Assembly: GCA_029224185.1 (NCBI GenBank)
Contig: CM055190.1
Coordinates: 19,271,515 to 19,335,514, forward strand
Length of the DNA stretch: 64,000 bases
Direction of reading: 5' to 3'
From: Karalla daura
Taxonomy: Eukaryota; Chordata; Actinopteri; Chaetodontiformes; Leiognathidae
Below are positions 52,381 through 64,000 of this stretch, in pieces. Each line of letters starts with the position of its first letter. Within the stretch, counting starts at the first letter, position 1. The notes beneath the pieces are model-generated. The model ran no database searches, was not told the origin of the DNA, and saw nothing but the letters and a program-made list of their open reading frames with translations. The position numbers were made by a program, and so were the translations under genes.

Positions 52381-53730
52381 CGTGTATGAGTGTATGAGAT
52401 CACTCCTTGCTGATATTGGCAGTCAGATGTTTTTGTCCTTGTAAAGTTAATCTTAAGGCTTCTACAATGATGTTTCTGTGACAACATTCACTTCAAAAGC
52501 CACAGCCTTGGTGGATGAAATGTTATAATCTGGCAGTCCCCTTTTTTTCTGACTGAATTTAGTGCAACAAAAATGAACGAAGAAAAGAGAGAAAAGAACC
52601 TGCACTGATTATTAAATGGAAACTGCAGGATAGCAGACTAGCAGACAAGTGTCACTTTTGAAATTCCCCCAAGTACCACAACAGGAAACATACACCTTTT
52701 AGCAATATGACTCCAAATTTCCCTGAAGACCCAATGTCTAAGGCTGACTTTGAAATCATTTAGTGTCCGCCACCAACTCAGTTTCGGTGTCCTCTCCCAT
52801 CCTGTAGTGCTGTCTTGAGTTCTCTCTGACAATCCAGAACTGTGAACAGATTCTTAATGTACCATCATGCCTTGTTAAGCCCCCCTACTTCAACAATATG
52901 AGACACAGTTTAAATGTTGGGTAAAGGGTCCTCGAGGCTCTCACCTGAAGCCTTTCGAGGAGTATGGGAAAGCTTTAACACAGTCCTCATCCACAAAAAC
53001 AAACACAAATCTTTCAGCTACGCACCACTCTGATATGACACCTCAAGGAGAATGGTTTCAAATAAATACATCAGTAGTCCTAAAAAAAAAAATTAAAAAT
53101 TGTTTTAAAATCAAGGAAAAACAGAGGACGACACTTTTTTTTCCAGTGGGTTAAAATACTTGAAACTCAACTTGGTTTCTGATTATCAATGTAAGTAATG
53201 GCTTTGAGGAGGAGAATCTTTGTTCCTCACCAAATTATTGCAACAGTCATCAAGGCCAAATGTTTTGGTCCCTTCACCAGTCTTTCTAAAGAGACGGCTG
53301 TGGTAAATACTTAAAAACACAAGTGCATTTGGGAGACAGCGTATACCTCAGTGTGATGTATTGCGCAGCATGTCAAAACCTTTGGGTATTTTCCAGCTTT
53401 TTCCTATTAGACACAGCTGCTTTCAAAAATGTGGTTAGATCGCTTAAATTTCACGTACGCAGCGTCAAGTAACCGCAACGCTAATGCAGCTGCTGCTTTT
53501 AAGCACTCGTACTACGAGATGAGTTCCTGAAACAGCGAAAGACGCCGCAACGACGGCGCGTTGAGTGATCTCAGCTAATTTGCATAACAGGACCTGACGG
53601 CTGAGTCCGAGATGACATAATTTGAAGCGTTCAGGTTTTCTTTCTGCCCCCCTGCAGAGCGCCGCCTCAATCACGCATTGTGGGGAGAAGACGATAACTT
53701 TGATGTGCAGTTTAAACGAAACCCCCCCTT

Positions 53731-53736
53731 TTTATT
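53731..53736 (-). terminator. ell3: Poly(A) signal of the ELL-family gene
   Basis: TTTATT (AATAAA on the minus strand) about 420 bases beyond the stop codon at 54154-54156. Confidence 0.4.
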
Positions 53737-54153
53737 ACGCTGCACACTCACAAGAAATAACGTGAAAGAAAGGGGAACCCGCGCCTGGAGCAACGTTTGA
53801 CTCCAAGTGTCACGGGCAAAGACTTTGAAGAAGAAGTCAGATATGTGACCTTAAAGAAAATGGCTTTTACACTGACGCTGGTAAAACTCTGTCATGTCAT
53901 CGACCCCTATCCTCCCCCTTCCCCTCGGACCCTTCACATCAGGGCGTCTCTTCAAGAAATGAAAGCTTCAAAATCAACAGGCTTCCAAACACCAGAGGGA
54001 AATGTGCTATTGATTCATCTCACAGCATCGTCCCTGGTTCCGCTCTCAATCACTCTGTGTAAAGACCTCCTTTTCTTTCAACACCTGCAGCGTGCTGAGC
54101 ACAAAGATGGGAGAGAACGTATAAAAGAATCAGACGAAAGGGGAGAGCCAGCG

Positions 54154-57100
54154 CTACAAAGAGGCCTGAGAGACGTCATAGTCTGTGATGAGCTGCTTGA
54201 TGTAGGACAGTTTCTCATGGAGATATTTGCAGCGTTTCTTCTCTTCCCGGTAGCCTGGGAACTTCTGTGAGACAGAGAGAGAGAGAGGGAGAGAGAGAAG
54301 GTCGTCATTAGTTTCAAAAGAACACCTGTCAAGGATGCTTGAGCTAAGACCAGCGCTAGATAATGCAACACAATGAGGAACATGCAATTGCTGGTGCAGA
54401 GGTGGAAATGAGTGCAATGAGGTGACTACAGATATCCACTGCACGATTGACACAGGCTGAACTGAAAACCATGTGAGATATGGCAAACTCATGCCTCACC
54501 ACAGTCTTTGCAGCAAATTCAAATCTATGCTTTGCATATCAATTTAAATGGCAATAATTACATTTTCACCCTGACATTAGGAATAGCAAATTAAATATAT
54601 AGAGAATGACACGTATTTCGAAAATGCTCAGAATCAGACTAGGCATCTGCCTAGATAAAGAAACAAAATTAATCTCTGCTCTAATTTAGGACTGAGCTGA
54701 ACAAGTCAGGTGTGAATGTTTGACTTACCTTTCGATACTTGTTGTACTTTTCTAATATTTGGTCTTCCATGATCTAAAAATATACCAAAACACAAATCGT
54801 TAATCACAAATATTTGTTCAGACACATAAAAAAAAAACAGAAATGTGATGTACGGTTTTGAATGAGATCTAGGGGTACCTTATATTCCTGTGTGCCGGGG
54901 GACAAGCTCTTGATCTTGGATCCTAGCTGAACAAACATGTGAGTTATGGTGGCGATGCGGGAGTGGAGGTCTTTGTATTCGTCGTACTCTGCGCAGAAAT
55001 CCTCTTGGTACCTCTGACGTTGCTCCATGCTCATGATGGTGCTGTATGTGCTGTGGTGACACACACACACAAACGTACACACGTCAATGATGTCACACAA
55101 TCACAAGAAGCTGGAATCACGCTGGCAGATCAGATGCAGCACATTACAAAAGGAAAAGGCTGCATTTTGCTTTTATCCACTATTACTGATTTTTGCTCTT
55201 TGTTGTGAAGAGATTAATTCATTTCTTCACTTCCACTATTCACCAAGATCCAACAGATCAGTTCCTCAGACCCCAATCTGGTTTGGTGTTGTACCTCTTT
55301 TGAACACGAGATGGCAGCAGTGTGCTGCTATCGGACACAGATGGGTCTGCAAGTTGTTTTGTTCAGTCCAAATGCTCACAACTGAGCCCAGAGTTTGTTC
55401 TTGACAGGTCGTCAGATAATATTCCTTTAATGTGTTTAAGGAACCCATGCCGAGGAGCAATCACAACAAAAAAGATATGACCAAGTTCACACTCACAGCA
55501 CGTAATCTGGCTTCTCCTCAGAGGCCACAGCGTTTGTGATGTCAGGATCTGCAACAAAGAAAAGACATAAGATCCTTTGGATGACAAGATCCCCCCTTAT
55601 CTGTGACTGGATCTTAAGCAAAGTGTTTTTGTTTTCGGCCTCTGCGCACTCTAGCCAGGGGCTCCTGGGTACCAGGAGACGTGTCAGCTCGGAGACCTAA
55701 AGCTCTGCCCGAGCTGTTGTTGAGTCAATCAGCCACATAACACAAGCAGGGCTCAGGAGAGCGAGCCTCTGGGAGCAGACGCGCACCGAGCTTATGAGAT
55801 AATAGCTGTGTACGTGGAACCCATTGTTGGGTGAGGGTTAGGGTTCACAGAAACCTCATGCGCAATCACCAGGTCATCGGCTCAAAGAGTCTGCGGCGAA
55901 GCAGTCAGCTTGTCGTCAAACTCAGGAGGCACGGCGTGTAAAAATAGCGTAGAGGTGTGTGTCAGAGGGGTCAGAGGGTCTTACTGTCAAGTTTGTTGGG
56001 CTTCTGCTTGAGGTCGGGACTCGTCTCGAACCACTCGCCAGCCTTGCTGTCTTTTAACCTCTCCCGCTCTTTGTCTTTGTGCTTTTTGGACTTCTTCTTC
56101 CTGTGCTGGCTGCTGGCGAGCTGCTGGTGGGAGCGCTCCGGGACGCCCTGCTGCGGCTGCAGGCTGGAGTTTACTTTGGGCTCTTGCTCTCTACTCTCCG
56201 ACGAAGCGGGAGCATCAGAGCTGCCGGACTGCTTGTGCATTGGAGGAAAGCCGTTGTGGCCTCCAGGATGATCGGTCGTCCGCTGAAACTCAGTCTTTGT
56301 GTGGAAACTGGGCTGGAGGGAGGGAGTTGTGACGCTGTGTCCTCTGTTGTTTAAGAGTCCGTTTGCTGTCGGCTGCTGCCTCGGCTCGGCGGGCCTTTGT
56401 CTCTTAGCAGCGAATCTCTCTGGCGAGTCAAAAGGCACAGGTCGTTTCTAGGGGAGGAAAACCAGGTTCATCTTTAGCCGTTGAATTCAGCTTTAATATT
56501 TCATTACAGATCCTCATAAACAACCTGCAACGAGTCGATACATGCACAAAATACCATTCATAACCTTCGAAACGGATGACGTGCGCTCACTTCCATTATG
56601 GTGATTAGCACTATTTTGTTTTTCCAGCGCAGTTTAATAGACAAGTCGCGGGGTAAAACCAGATCTGAAACGTGTTCAAACTTGGGTGAAAAAAATACAA
56701 TGCGTTATTACCGCCGCAGGGGTTTTCAAAGGGTTATGGTGCAGCGCCACATCCTCCGGGGTCTTCTGCATCGACACGTTGGCTTGTAGATTCCTGGATT
56801 GGTGGCTGGCGTGCGGCTGCAGCTTCCTGGTAAACAGGGAATAAAACAATGCGGCGGAGTCAATAACAGACGGAGCAGATATACAGCGCAGCGACTAATA
56901 AAAGCGTGGCACGAAAGTCAAACAGACGTGCCGTTGTGTAGCGGGTAAACCACCCTCTAGGTGTTGATTAGCACCTGAGAGAAAACACACTTCACGTCTA
57001 AAAAAAGACAATCGCTACAAAAGTGAACACCGCGGACCTGCAGAAAAGCCAGCTCTGCGGTTCGGTTGGTTTGACTCCTGGTCAGACTGAGGACCTTGGT

Positions 57101-57220
57101 GTTAAAAGTTTGCATGTTCTCACTGTGTCTGTGTGGGTTTCACCTAGGTTCTCCTCTCAGTCCAAAACATGCATGTTTAGGTCGACTCAAGACTCTAACT
57201 GTACCAGAGAATGAAAGCTA

Positions 57221-57275
<55 letters not shown>

Positions 57276-60200
57276 CTGTTATGGACCCGTTGGTGTATAG
57301 GGTGTCGGTTGTGCTACTCATTAGTTGAAGGTTTTGAAGGTTATTATTGTTTTTGACTTCAAGGTGTTGCATTCAATTTCTCATAGTGGAAAAATGGAGC
57401 TTATACTGAGGGAGCGCCTGGGCCAACATCTGGTCTCTTTCTAGTTTTCTATGTCATGACCATTTTTATTTTTATATTACTTTATTATTTGTCTTAATTA
57501 TTTATTATTGTCACTGTCATTTTTCATTACTCACCTATATTTCATACTTTACCTTTCAATCACCATTACTGCTGTTAGTACTTATTATTTAACATTTATT
57601 ATTTACTGTGAAGATTCAGTGTCGACTGTAGTGTATTGTGCATCGTGAATGCGATGTTCTTATCTTATCTCATCTTGTCGTATCATATTTTTTGTGCACT
57701 GTGATAGACACCAGCAGGTTGCTGTGACACCAGGGGTCAAAGCGGATAAGGTATTTGACAGCTTTGCATAAATATAAATATGGTAACTGTAGAAAATGTA
57801 AAAGACCTTTCCATGGAGAGAGTTGGAAGAGCATTGTGAGAAATTACACTAAACCAGCATAAAAGAAAAATCAGGCTACAAAATGTCGGAGATTATGTGG
57901 AGAAGATAAAGCTAGCCACTTCCTTGTTTTTTTGGGAATGCCCCTCTATCATACCTTACTGGCAGGAAATGGGAGGCAAGAATTGTCATTGTCATTGTAA
58001 AATCTCAATTTCCATTTGACGTTTTATATGTAGGAAAAGGGAATGAAAGAATAATAAATTCAGGGGACAAATATTTGTTTAGGATAATGACAGTGGCTGG
58101 TAAAAAAAAACTGCAATTACCAGGAAGTGGCTGAAGACAGAGGCACCTAGAAGGGCAGGTTGGGATGAAGCAATGCATAGCATTTATATGGAATGGGAAA
58201 TGTTGTCTTTTTGTATCAGGATCAGTATCTGGTAAATTTATGAAATTCTGGAAAGACTGAGTTGATTTTGTATCTCCACTGAGAACAGATTTTGTTGAGA
58301 AATTGTATTGTGCGTGGACCTGAGAGAGCTGTGAGGTGAGTGTGTGTGTCTGACCTGGCCAGCAGCCGGCTCATCAGCTGCCTCTCCTCCTCGCTGTAGC
58401 CGGGCCAGTCCCGCTGCACGTGCTTGTAGAAGTCGTCCCTCAGCAGGTAGCTGCTGTCTTTGGGATTCACTTTGGCAACCTGAAACACAACAGACACAAC
58501 GCTCCACCGTCAAACTTTAAAGAAGCTGTCGAGTGTCACAGGTAGCGTCGAGAGAAAGCGCCGTCAACTCTTCAACTCTGCTGCTTTGTGGTTGCAGCTC
58601 TCATAGTCGTTCTGGGACTCTGCCTGACCCCCCCGAGGGGAAACCTCTTTGGCTGCTAAAAGATCTTCTATTTTCCTCTGCCAGGTGATAACCAGGTGGC
58701 TTTTAAAGAGGTTCTCACACTGAGCTGAAGCCCAGAGTGGTAATTCTAAGTACGTTGACAGTCTCTGACAAGTCTCAGCAGCTTTGATGTCCACTAATGA
58801 TGCATCTAATTCATCATTAGACATATCGTGCCATTTCCCAACATACACACACCGGTCACATGTTAATAACCTATTCAGAAACTTGCAGATATAACAGAAT
58901 ATTTGTCTACATTGGTCTTTGGATAAGATGTTATGCTTTGTACATTTGTAGATGTAGAGTTGCAATTTCAAGGGGACAGGCAGAGAATCCAAAACAGCTG
59001 GACCGACCTCTGTTACCAGGATTAACGGACCAGCATAGACACAGAAAACATTTTATGAAGTTGAATATAAAGTTAAATATGTCACCAACAGGGGTCTCGG
59101 ATGCACTGAAAGTGGCACAAACACATTCCTGAAAAGTAAAACTTTTCCTTTTTTTTCCCTGTGATTCTGTTCCCAGCTGAGAGTCTGCGAGAGGCTTTAA
59201 CCTCCTCTCTAATCTCGTCAGACTGCCGTTTCTCCCAGGACATCTATCTTCTGACAGAGCGGCCCGCCCCGCCGCAAAAACAATCTCTGCAGAGGCAATT
59301 ACAGCATCGACCTAATTACACACACACGCACGGACACAGGGACGACGCATGCACACACGTTAACAAGCCCTCGCACCCACACACACATGCACGCACACCA
59401 GTGGTGCCAGGACAAACATCATTAAGGAATTACTCAAAAATGTATACAGGAAAGTCACATAAACAAGTTCAGTCCAAGCGCAGTCAGTCCTTAGTTCCTT
59501 TCACTATGTGATTATACGTTTTACAGCTACAGGTCACGTGCTTCGAAATCACCTCCACTTGTTTTCTTTTTTCTTTTGTATTACTAGTTGCTGCTGCGGG
59601 GGAGTTAAGGACACTCATCTTGGGTTCAGAGGGACGACTGTGTCAGTTACACCCACCGCATGGATTGGTGGACGGTTCCCAAAAGCACCGTTTCATGTCA
59701 TGTTTCATGGCATCGCTCGACGACCACATCACACATCTTCATAAGCTGTGTGTGTGTGTGTGCGCGCATCAGACCTCTGGACTCCTCCTCCAAACACCGA
59801 GTCGATAAAATTTCACCCCTCGATGCACATTTGCACCACTATTGCAATTATAAACTGTGTGTATTAATACCACTGCATACAGGTCTTGTACATATGTGTA
59901 TGAATCAGACTCATGTTCAACATTTTTATTCTTAACATCCCAAAGTATGATGTTTCTGATTCTTTTATTATTCCCATTCCACTCAGACGAGTGGAAGATG
60001 TGGATGCAGGCAAACAAGTAAATGTACAGAACCCGTGTCTTTAAATCCTCTGTGCATGATGCGATGATGTGTGCATTCGCATCCATGCACGTCAGTGTTC
60101 TTATGTGCATGCACGAATGCATGCATGCATGCATACACAAACACACACACACACGCACACGTTGTTTTCCTCTGCCTACCTCCTCCAGTATAGCGCCCAG

Positions 60201-60614
60201 GTCGGCCTTGTCCTTGGGCCCGGCTCTTTCTCGCTCCAGCCACAGCAGCAGCTCTGGTTTCCTGTACGGTTTGAGGGCCAGCAGGTGGATGATGCGCTCC
60301 CTCAGGGGCTTCTGGGCCGGTGCGGCCACGCCGCCGTTCCTGCGGTTGTTGGCCACGTGTCTGTGGAAGCTGCTGTCGGACGCGGTCGGGGGAACGGGCC
60401 TCTTGTGGAACTTGACACATTTACCTGAAAGCACGGAGCAGGCAGTTAAGAATAAAGACGTCAGATACAAGATACGTAATCTTAGAACTTTTCTGTGTGG
60501 AGTTTGCATTTTTTTCTCTCATATTTTGGTTCCCTCTCACTCTCCAAAAACATGCATGTTATGTATGACTTTAAACCTGAGCATGCAACAGTGAATGGTG
60601 TGTGTGTGTGTGTC

Positions 60615-60686
<72 letters not shown>

Positions 60687-63640
60687 TCCTGTAATGGACA
60701 TGTTCTCTGCCTTTTCTCTTTTCAGGTATGTGCTAGGATCGGCTCCAGCAGGTACCGTACAGACATCAGCTATAAAGCAGGTTCATAAAATGGAAGGATG
60801 AATTTCATGTTGGAAGTCCTGAGCAAGAAAACTCTGAGCATCAACTCGTACCATGCAAGAGAAACCAAGCCATTTTGACAGCATGTCGAAACCATCCTGA
60901 CACGCTAAAATATCATCTGTTAACCTTTCTCTGCAGGTTACATGTACATACTGGCTTGGAACCATTTGTCTTCAGGTGCAAACAGCCCATTGATCATTGC
61001 TTACATCTCGGCTGCAGACAGATGGGGCATGTTGGAGCGGGGAAAGCTATCTCTCTGGGCTAATCCCATTACAGGTTAATCTGCGCTTTGAAGGTCAGAG
61101 TGGGGCAGAGGTACAGGAAAAGAAGGCTTTCCTTCCAACCACAAAAGCAATGTCCTGCCAAATGGTGATAACTCATGTGGCATTATCATTACTGGAGCCG
61201 AAGCCAACAATCACGATAACAAAACGTAGCATTATGCAAATGCAGACGTATGGACTGTCAGAGCGGCGCTCGATAGGTTCTGGCACGTCGGATAATTTGC
61301 ACTCTGTTCGTGAGGCGGAGAGGGGAGCGCACAGAGTGCAGTTATTAAATGTTTCCCCGCGGGCATGTATGTTGCCAAGTCATCTTCACCTGAAGACTTA
61401 ATGTTACACAATCCACACAGTCTAAATTTGGGCTAAACCACCCGGAGTCTAAGCTCCCCTGGAGCACTGAACCCGTAATAATGCCAAGAAAATAAATTGC
61501 ATAACCACGGCAAAGGTTGGCGAAGAGGGGTAAAAAAGAGAGAGAGAGATCGAGAGAGAGAGAGGAGGCAGCTCCCAGTTCATGTCTGTTCTTTTATGAT
61601 TCATATGCTCGGAGGCATCTATGATCATTGAGATTCGATAACGTGCACATGCACACACAGTCGACAAGAATCCAAACATCGCAGCAGCGCTTGTGATCAC
61701 ACCTGTGACTCTGTTGTTGTTGTCTTTTTTTCTGTTTTGATGCCGAACTCTGGATAACCTTTGTGATATGTTTGCAACATGCGTGAGGCCTCCCCAAAAC
61801 CAGCTCGGGGCAAGAAACTGTAGAAGAATTAAATTGTGTGTGCAAAAAAAAAAAAAATCCAGAAATAGAATGTGATTATGCCTCACTACGTAAGTCACTC
61901 TGGACATAAGTGTCTGCCTAAAGACTGTGAGCGCTATTTAACTCTTCCGAGCCTGACAGGAGAGAAAAGATAAGAAAAATTCAAGGGAAAAAAAAAAGTA
62001 GAAAACGATAAAAGATGAGAGACAGCTTTTAGTTTAGCTTGTACAAGCAGACATGCAGTCTGAACATCTGGTTCCATTACACATGAAAACGGGAAAATAT
62101 CTGGCTTTCAGCTTAACTACAGCAATATTTTCTCATGCGAGGCAAATATTCCCATTACTTTTATAGGTGCTATTATATTTCTATTCTTGTTTTTATACAC
62201 CATTGTTGTGTCCACGTTGGGTTGGCTGATCCCCGTCCAGGGTTAAAGCTGTTTGGCCTCTCCCCTCTAAAGTCAGCATGTATCATCCTCTGATCCCCGG
62301 GTCTTGCCCTGCAGAGACCTCTGGGTCTATTCTTACTTGGCAACGTGGCGCCGGGTTTGATCTCGATGGCGGAGCGGCTCCAGCTGTCCTTCTCCACCTG
62401 AGACATCCTCTCGCGGGTCATCTGGTACGAGTCGTCGGTGGCGCACACCGTGATCTTGTCCTGGATGACGCCTTGGCCCTCCAGCTGCTCGCGGCCGTCG
62501 CTGCAAAAACAAAAACAAAAAAATAAAAACCAGAGCTCAGGGCCGTCGGACCGCGGGGCTTTCTGCTGAATGCGGGCTCAAATAATGCAAAGGCTCCATG
62601 GCTTTGCGGCTGACGCCGGCTAAGACGTGTCTGTGGTTACTGAGGGTTATGTCACAGGCCTGATATAGCGTGCTACATGCGAAAGAGCCTGAGGTTCTGG
62701 TTCAAAGCAGGACAGGGCCTGTAGAAAACCACCAGGATTAGCTTGGCTCCAGCCTGCACACTTGCAAAACAGGGGATCATTTTTGGACAAATGTTAAAAG
62801 CTTTAACACATGAACCTGCAACGCATTAATACTGTAAATAAATCAGGGATTAACTACCAAGCCAAAAAGTTAACTCCGTTTTTTTGCATTTTTATTAATG
62901 GCAGCCTTATTCGCCCCCGATCCCATTTTTGACTTTAACAGCACAATTACTACGCGGCCAGAAATTGTCTCTGCTCTTTATCCCCTAAATATCAAAACAA
63001 ATGCGGGCGCACAGGGAGCACGATCTCGCCCTAAACACTGTAATGCTGTTTCTCTTGGCCCCAGGAACTTGACTGGAACCGGAACGAGTTGGACTTCAGA
63101 CCACAGTTTAGCCATCTGGCAGCAGGAGTCAGCAGCAGAGCAGAACCCTCGCTCTCCAAGCATATCCACTCCATAAACAAGGCACCACAGGTCTGAGTAA
63201 TGAGAGGGCCAGTCCAGAAATGTACAGGAAATTACAATTGCCCCCATCCTGCGTATGGCGGGCGGCGAGTTAACTGTCAGTCACGATGCCGTAGGACACA
63301 CAGAGAGAGCTGCGAGACCTACAGAGACGCTGACAAGCTTTCAAAGTTTGCAGTCGGATCAGATCAAACGCCACGAGTCCCGAGATTCTCTCCACTCACT
63401 TTTTGCTAATTTATGTGAGAAAAAGGGGCAAGCCCGTTCTCCTCCTCCTCCCCCGAGGCCAGAAACTGGAAGTGCACACGCAACATGAGAAGTCACCTGA
63501 ATTGGTCCATACCTTGTAACATACTGATGGATGCAGTCGAAGCTGGCTTGAGGCTGGTCTTTGCTGTCGCTGGACAGGTAGAAGGAGAAGACGCGGAGAG
63601 CGGCGGGCGAGTCTGCAGTGGGAGCTGGGATCTTGATGTA
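54154..63640 (-). CDS. ell3: RNA polymerase II elongation factor, ELL family (ELL3-like), 5' partial
   Basis: ELL proteins suppress Pol II pausing as part of the super elongation complex in the nucleus. Ten coding exons join in phase: 63513-63640, 62337-62500, 60180-60424, 58355-58479, 56712-56826, 55985-56447, 55497-55548, 54879-55050, 54729-54773 and 54154-54264, giving 539 aa. The N-terminal ELL domain is clear: RVFSFYLSSDSKDQPQ, FDCIHQYV, DKITVCATDDSYQ, IIHLLALKPYRKPELLLWL and FYKHVQRDWPGYSEEE. A basic KKKSKKHKDKERERLK linker and a C-terminal occludin-homology domain follow (EDFCAEYDEYKDLHSRI; YREEKKRCKYLHEKL). The C-terminal wording (GTQEYK, YREEKKRC) is closest to ELL3, and the chromosome-15 neighbours agree; ELL or ELL2 remain possible. 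The first exons lie beyond the right edge. Confidence 0.85.
57222..57266. repeat. (GT)n microsatellite
   Basis: About 22 units at the internal position of the dispersed-repeat copy at 57050-57290. Confidence 0.9.
57775..58255 (+). mobile_element. Decayed L1/Tx1-like LINE, ORF2 C-terminal fragment
   Basis: With one frameshift the plus strand reads KCRRLCGEDKASHF then FFWECPSIIPYWQE, the cysteine/histidine region near the C-terminus of L1-type ORF2 (C-x3-C, H, C-P). Further on, KYLFRIMTVAGKK matches the position where L1 proteins have a RYLL-ILLVASKKAI-type segment. Several frame breaks and stops show it is dead. It lies antisense inside an ell3 intron. Confidence 0.65.
58564..58992 (-). other. 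Unassigned ORF in an ell3 intron
   Basis: An open frame runs from after a TAA at 59053-59055 to a TGA at 58564-58566, about 160 codons with no ATG near its start. It looks protein-like (QCRQIFCYICKFLNRLLTCD, EDLLAAKEVSPRG), with many cysteines at its N-terminal half. I do not recognise a family. A second frame upstream (about 59130-58990) is also open, so it may be a decayed retrotransposon or an unrelated exon rather than a gene. Confidence 0.25.
58993..60179 (-). other. ell3: Rest of ell3 intron between exons 60180-60424 and 58355-58479
   Basis: It contains a short tcaatttcaaggggacaggc stretch, CA-rich patches at about 59320-59400 and a tandem atgc run at 60117-60132. Nothing else is recognised. 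Confidence 0.5.
60490..60800 (+). repeat. Dispersed repeat copy with internal (GT)n
   Basis: One of the best-preserved copies: tctgtgtggagtttgcattt, a ccctctcactctcc word, aaaacatgcatgttatg, then (GT)n at about 60598-60684, gagtcctgtaatggacatgt, gctaggatcggctccagcag and a tail near aaaatggaaggatg. It lies antisense in an ell3 intron. Confidence 0.75.
60801..62336 (-). other. ell3: Rest of ell3 intron between exons 62337-62500 and 60180-60424
   Basis: A (GA)n run lies at about 61539-61564 and a short fish-repeat fragment at about 61888-61925 (gtaagtcactctggacataa) resembles the reverse of the fragment at 14190-14240. No coding exon is recognised. Confidence 0.5.
62501..63512 (-). other. ell3: ell3 intron, nothing else seen
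   Basis: About 1 kb between the exons at 63513-63640 and 62337-62500, with consensus ends (ag|gtatgg and tttttgcag). No repeat or coding signal is recognised. Confidence 0.55.
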
Positions 63641-64000
63641 CTGCAAGAGAGAAATGAAAAAATGTTCGATTTCACTCAAGAGACTCCGGGCCAACAGACA
63701 GTCAATCATAAACCAGATTTTTCTTCTCATCTGTAAAAATGTGAGCGCGTATGAGAGAAAGGTCCCGCAGACTCGGTGTGCTCCTCGGATCTCTCCGAGT
63801 TCACGCATCTTTTGCGATCCTTCAATCTGTCATCTTATCGAAGCGAAAAGCAATTATCTACTCAGCAGAATCGCAGCGACACACTCCCATGCCAAGAGTG
63901 GTGTAGCCAAGAACACTGGGCCATCCAAAGTCAAGGTTTTTGCAATCAACATAAATCAATACAGCTTCTTTCTCACAACACAGCCCACTACTACAGAGCG
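63641..64000 (-). other. ell3: Intron at right edge upstream of the first visible ell3 exon
   Basis: The exon at 63640 begins after a catttctctcttgcag acceptor, so this stretch should be intron. No segment resembling the ELL N-terminus is visible, which places the missing first exons beyond the window. Confidence 0.5.

Larger units (their letters stand above)
49710..53715. other. Intergenic gap between wdr93 promoter and ell3 3' end
   Basis: No gene is recognised. The gap contains a fish interspersed repeat at about 50090-50660, a dispersed-repeat fragment at 50770-50905, two (GT)n tracts flanking a terminal-inverted-repeat element (51889-52379), and A/T-rich sequence with homopolymer runs. 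Short ORFs are unremarkable. Confidence 0.6.
56827..58354 (-). other. ell3: ell3 intron carrying nested repeats
   Basis: The intron between exons 58355-58479 and 56712-56826 contains a dispersed-repeat copy at about 57050-57290 with (GT)n at 57222-57266, what looks like its tail at about 57690-57760, AT-rich sequence between them, and an L1-like fragment at 57775-58255. Confidence 0.55.

Noticed and set aside
54154..63640. Calling the elongation factor ell or ell2
   Set aside because: Not fully excluded, but the C-terminal domain wording and the chromosome-15 neighbours fit ELL3 better.

Overview
The window is vertebrate nuclear DNA from a ray-finned (teleost) fish, most likely a percomorph. 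The evidence is small exons with GT-AG introns, many dinucleotide and tetranucleotide microsatellites, fish-type dispersed repeats, and a gonadotropin-releasing-hormone receptor with a long cytoplasmic tail. I cannot name the species. All genes below were assembled exon by exon from splice signals and reading phase; no transcript data were available.

Layout, left to right. (1) trpm7 on the minus strand: its N-terminal exons run from the left edge (470) to an ATG-bearing first exon at 13551 inside a CpG-rich promoter. The channel and kinase parts lie beyond the left edge. (2) An intergenic gap of about 2 kb holding a tetranucleotide microsatellite and a decayed LINE. (3) sppl2a on the minus strand, 16 coding exons, 16809-24783, apparently complete (532 aa). 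(4) A gene desert of about 11 kb (24.9-35.8 kb) with repeats. (5) A GnRH receptor gene on the plus strand, three coding exons, 37611-41293 (419 aa). (6) wdr93 on the minus strand, 15 coding exons, 44362-49310 (557 aa), tail-to-tail with the receptor gene and headed by three RFX-type X-boxes. (7) A repeat-rich gap, 49.7-53.7 kb. (8) An ELL-family elongation-factor gene on the minus strand, best matched to ELL3, 54154-63640, with its first exons beyond the right edge.

To my knowledge, the human counterparts of trpm7, sppl2a, wdr93 and ell3 all lie on chromosome 15, with TRPM7 and SPPL2A as direct neighbours. The block therefore looks like an ancient linkage group rather than a functional cluster. 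The proteins have unrelated jobs: ion channel-kinase, intramembrane protease, hormone receptor, axonemal WD protein and transcription elongation factor. I found no CRISPR array, tRNA, rRNA or prokaryote-type system. The most notable signals are the three tandem X-boxes at wdr93, upstream ORFs that overlap the receptor start codon, two non-autonomous DNA transposons with visible terminal inverted repeats, and a dispersed repeat family that carries (TG)n tracts at a fixed internal position.
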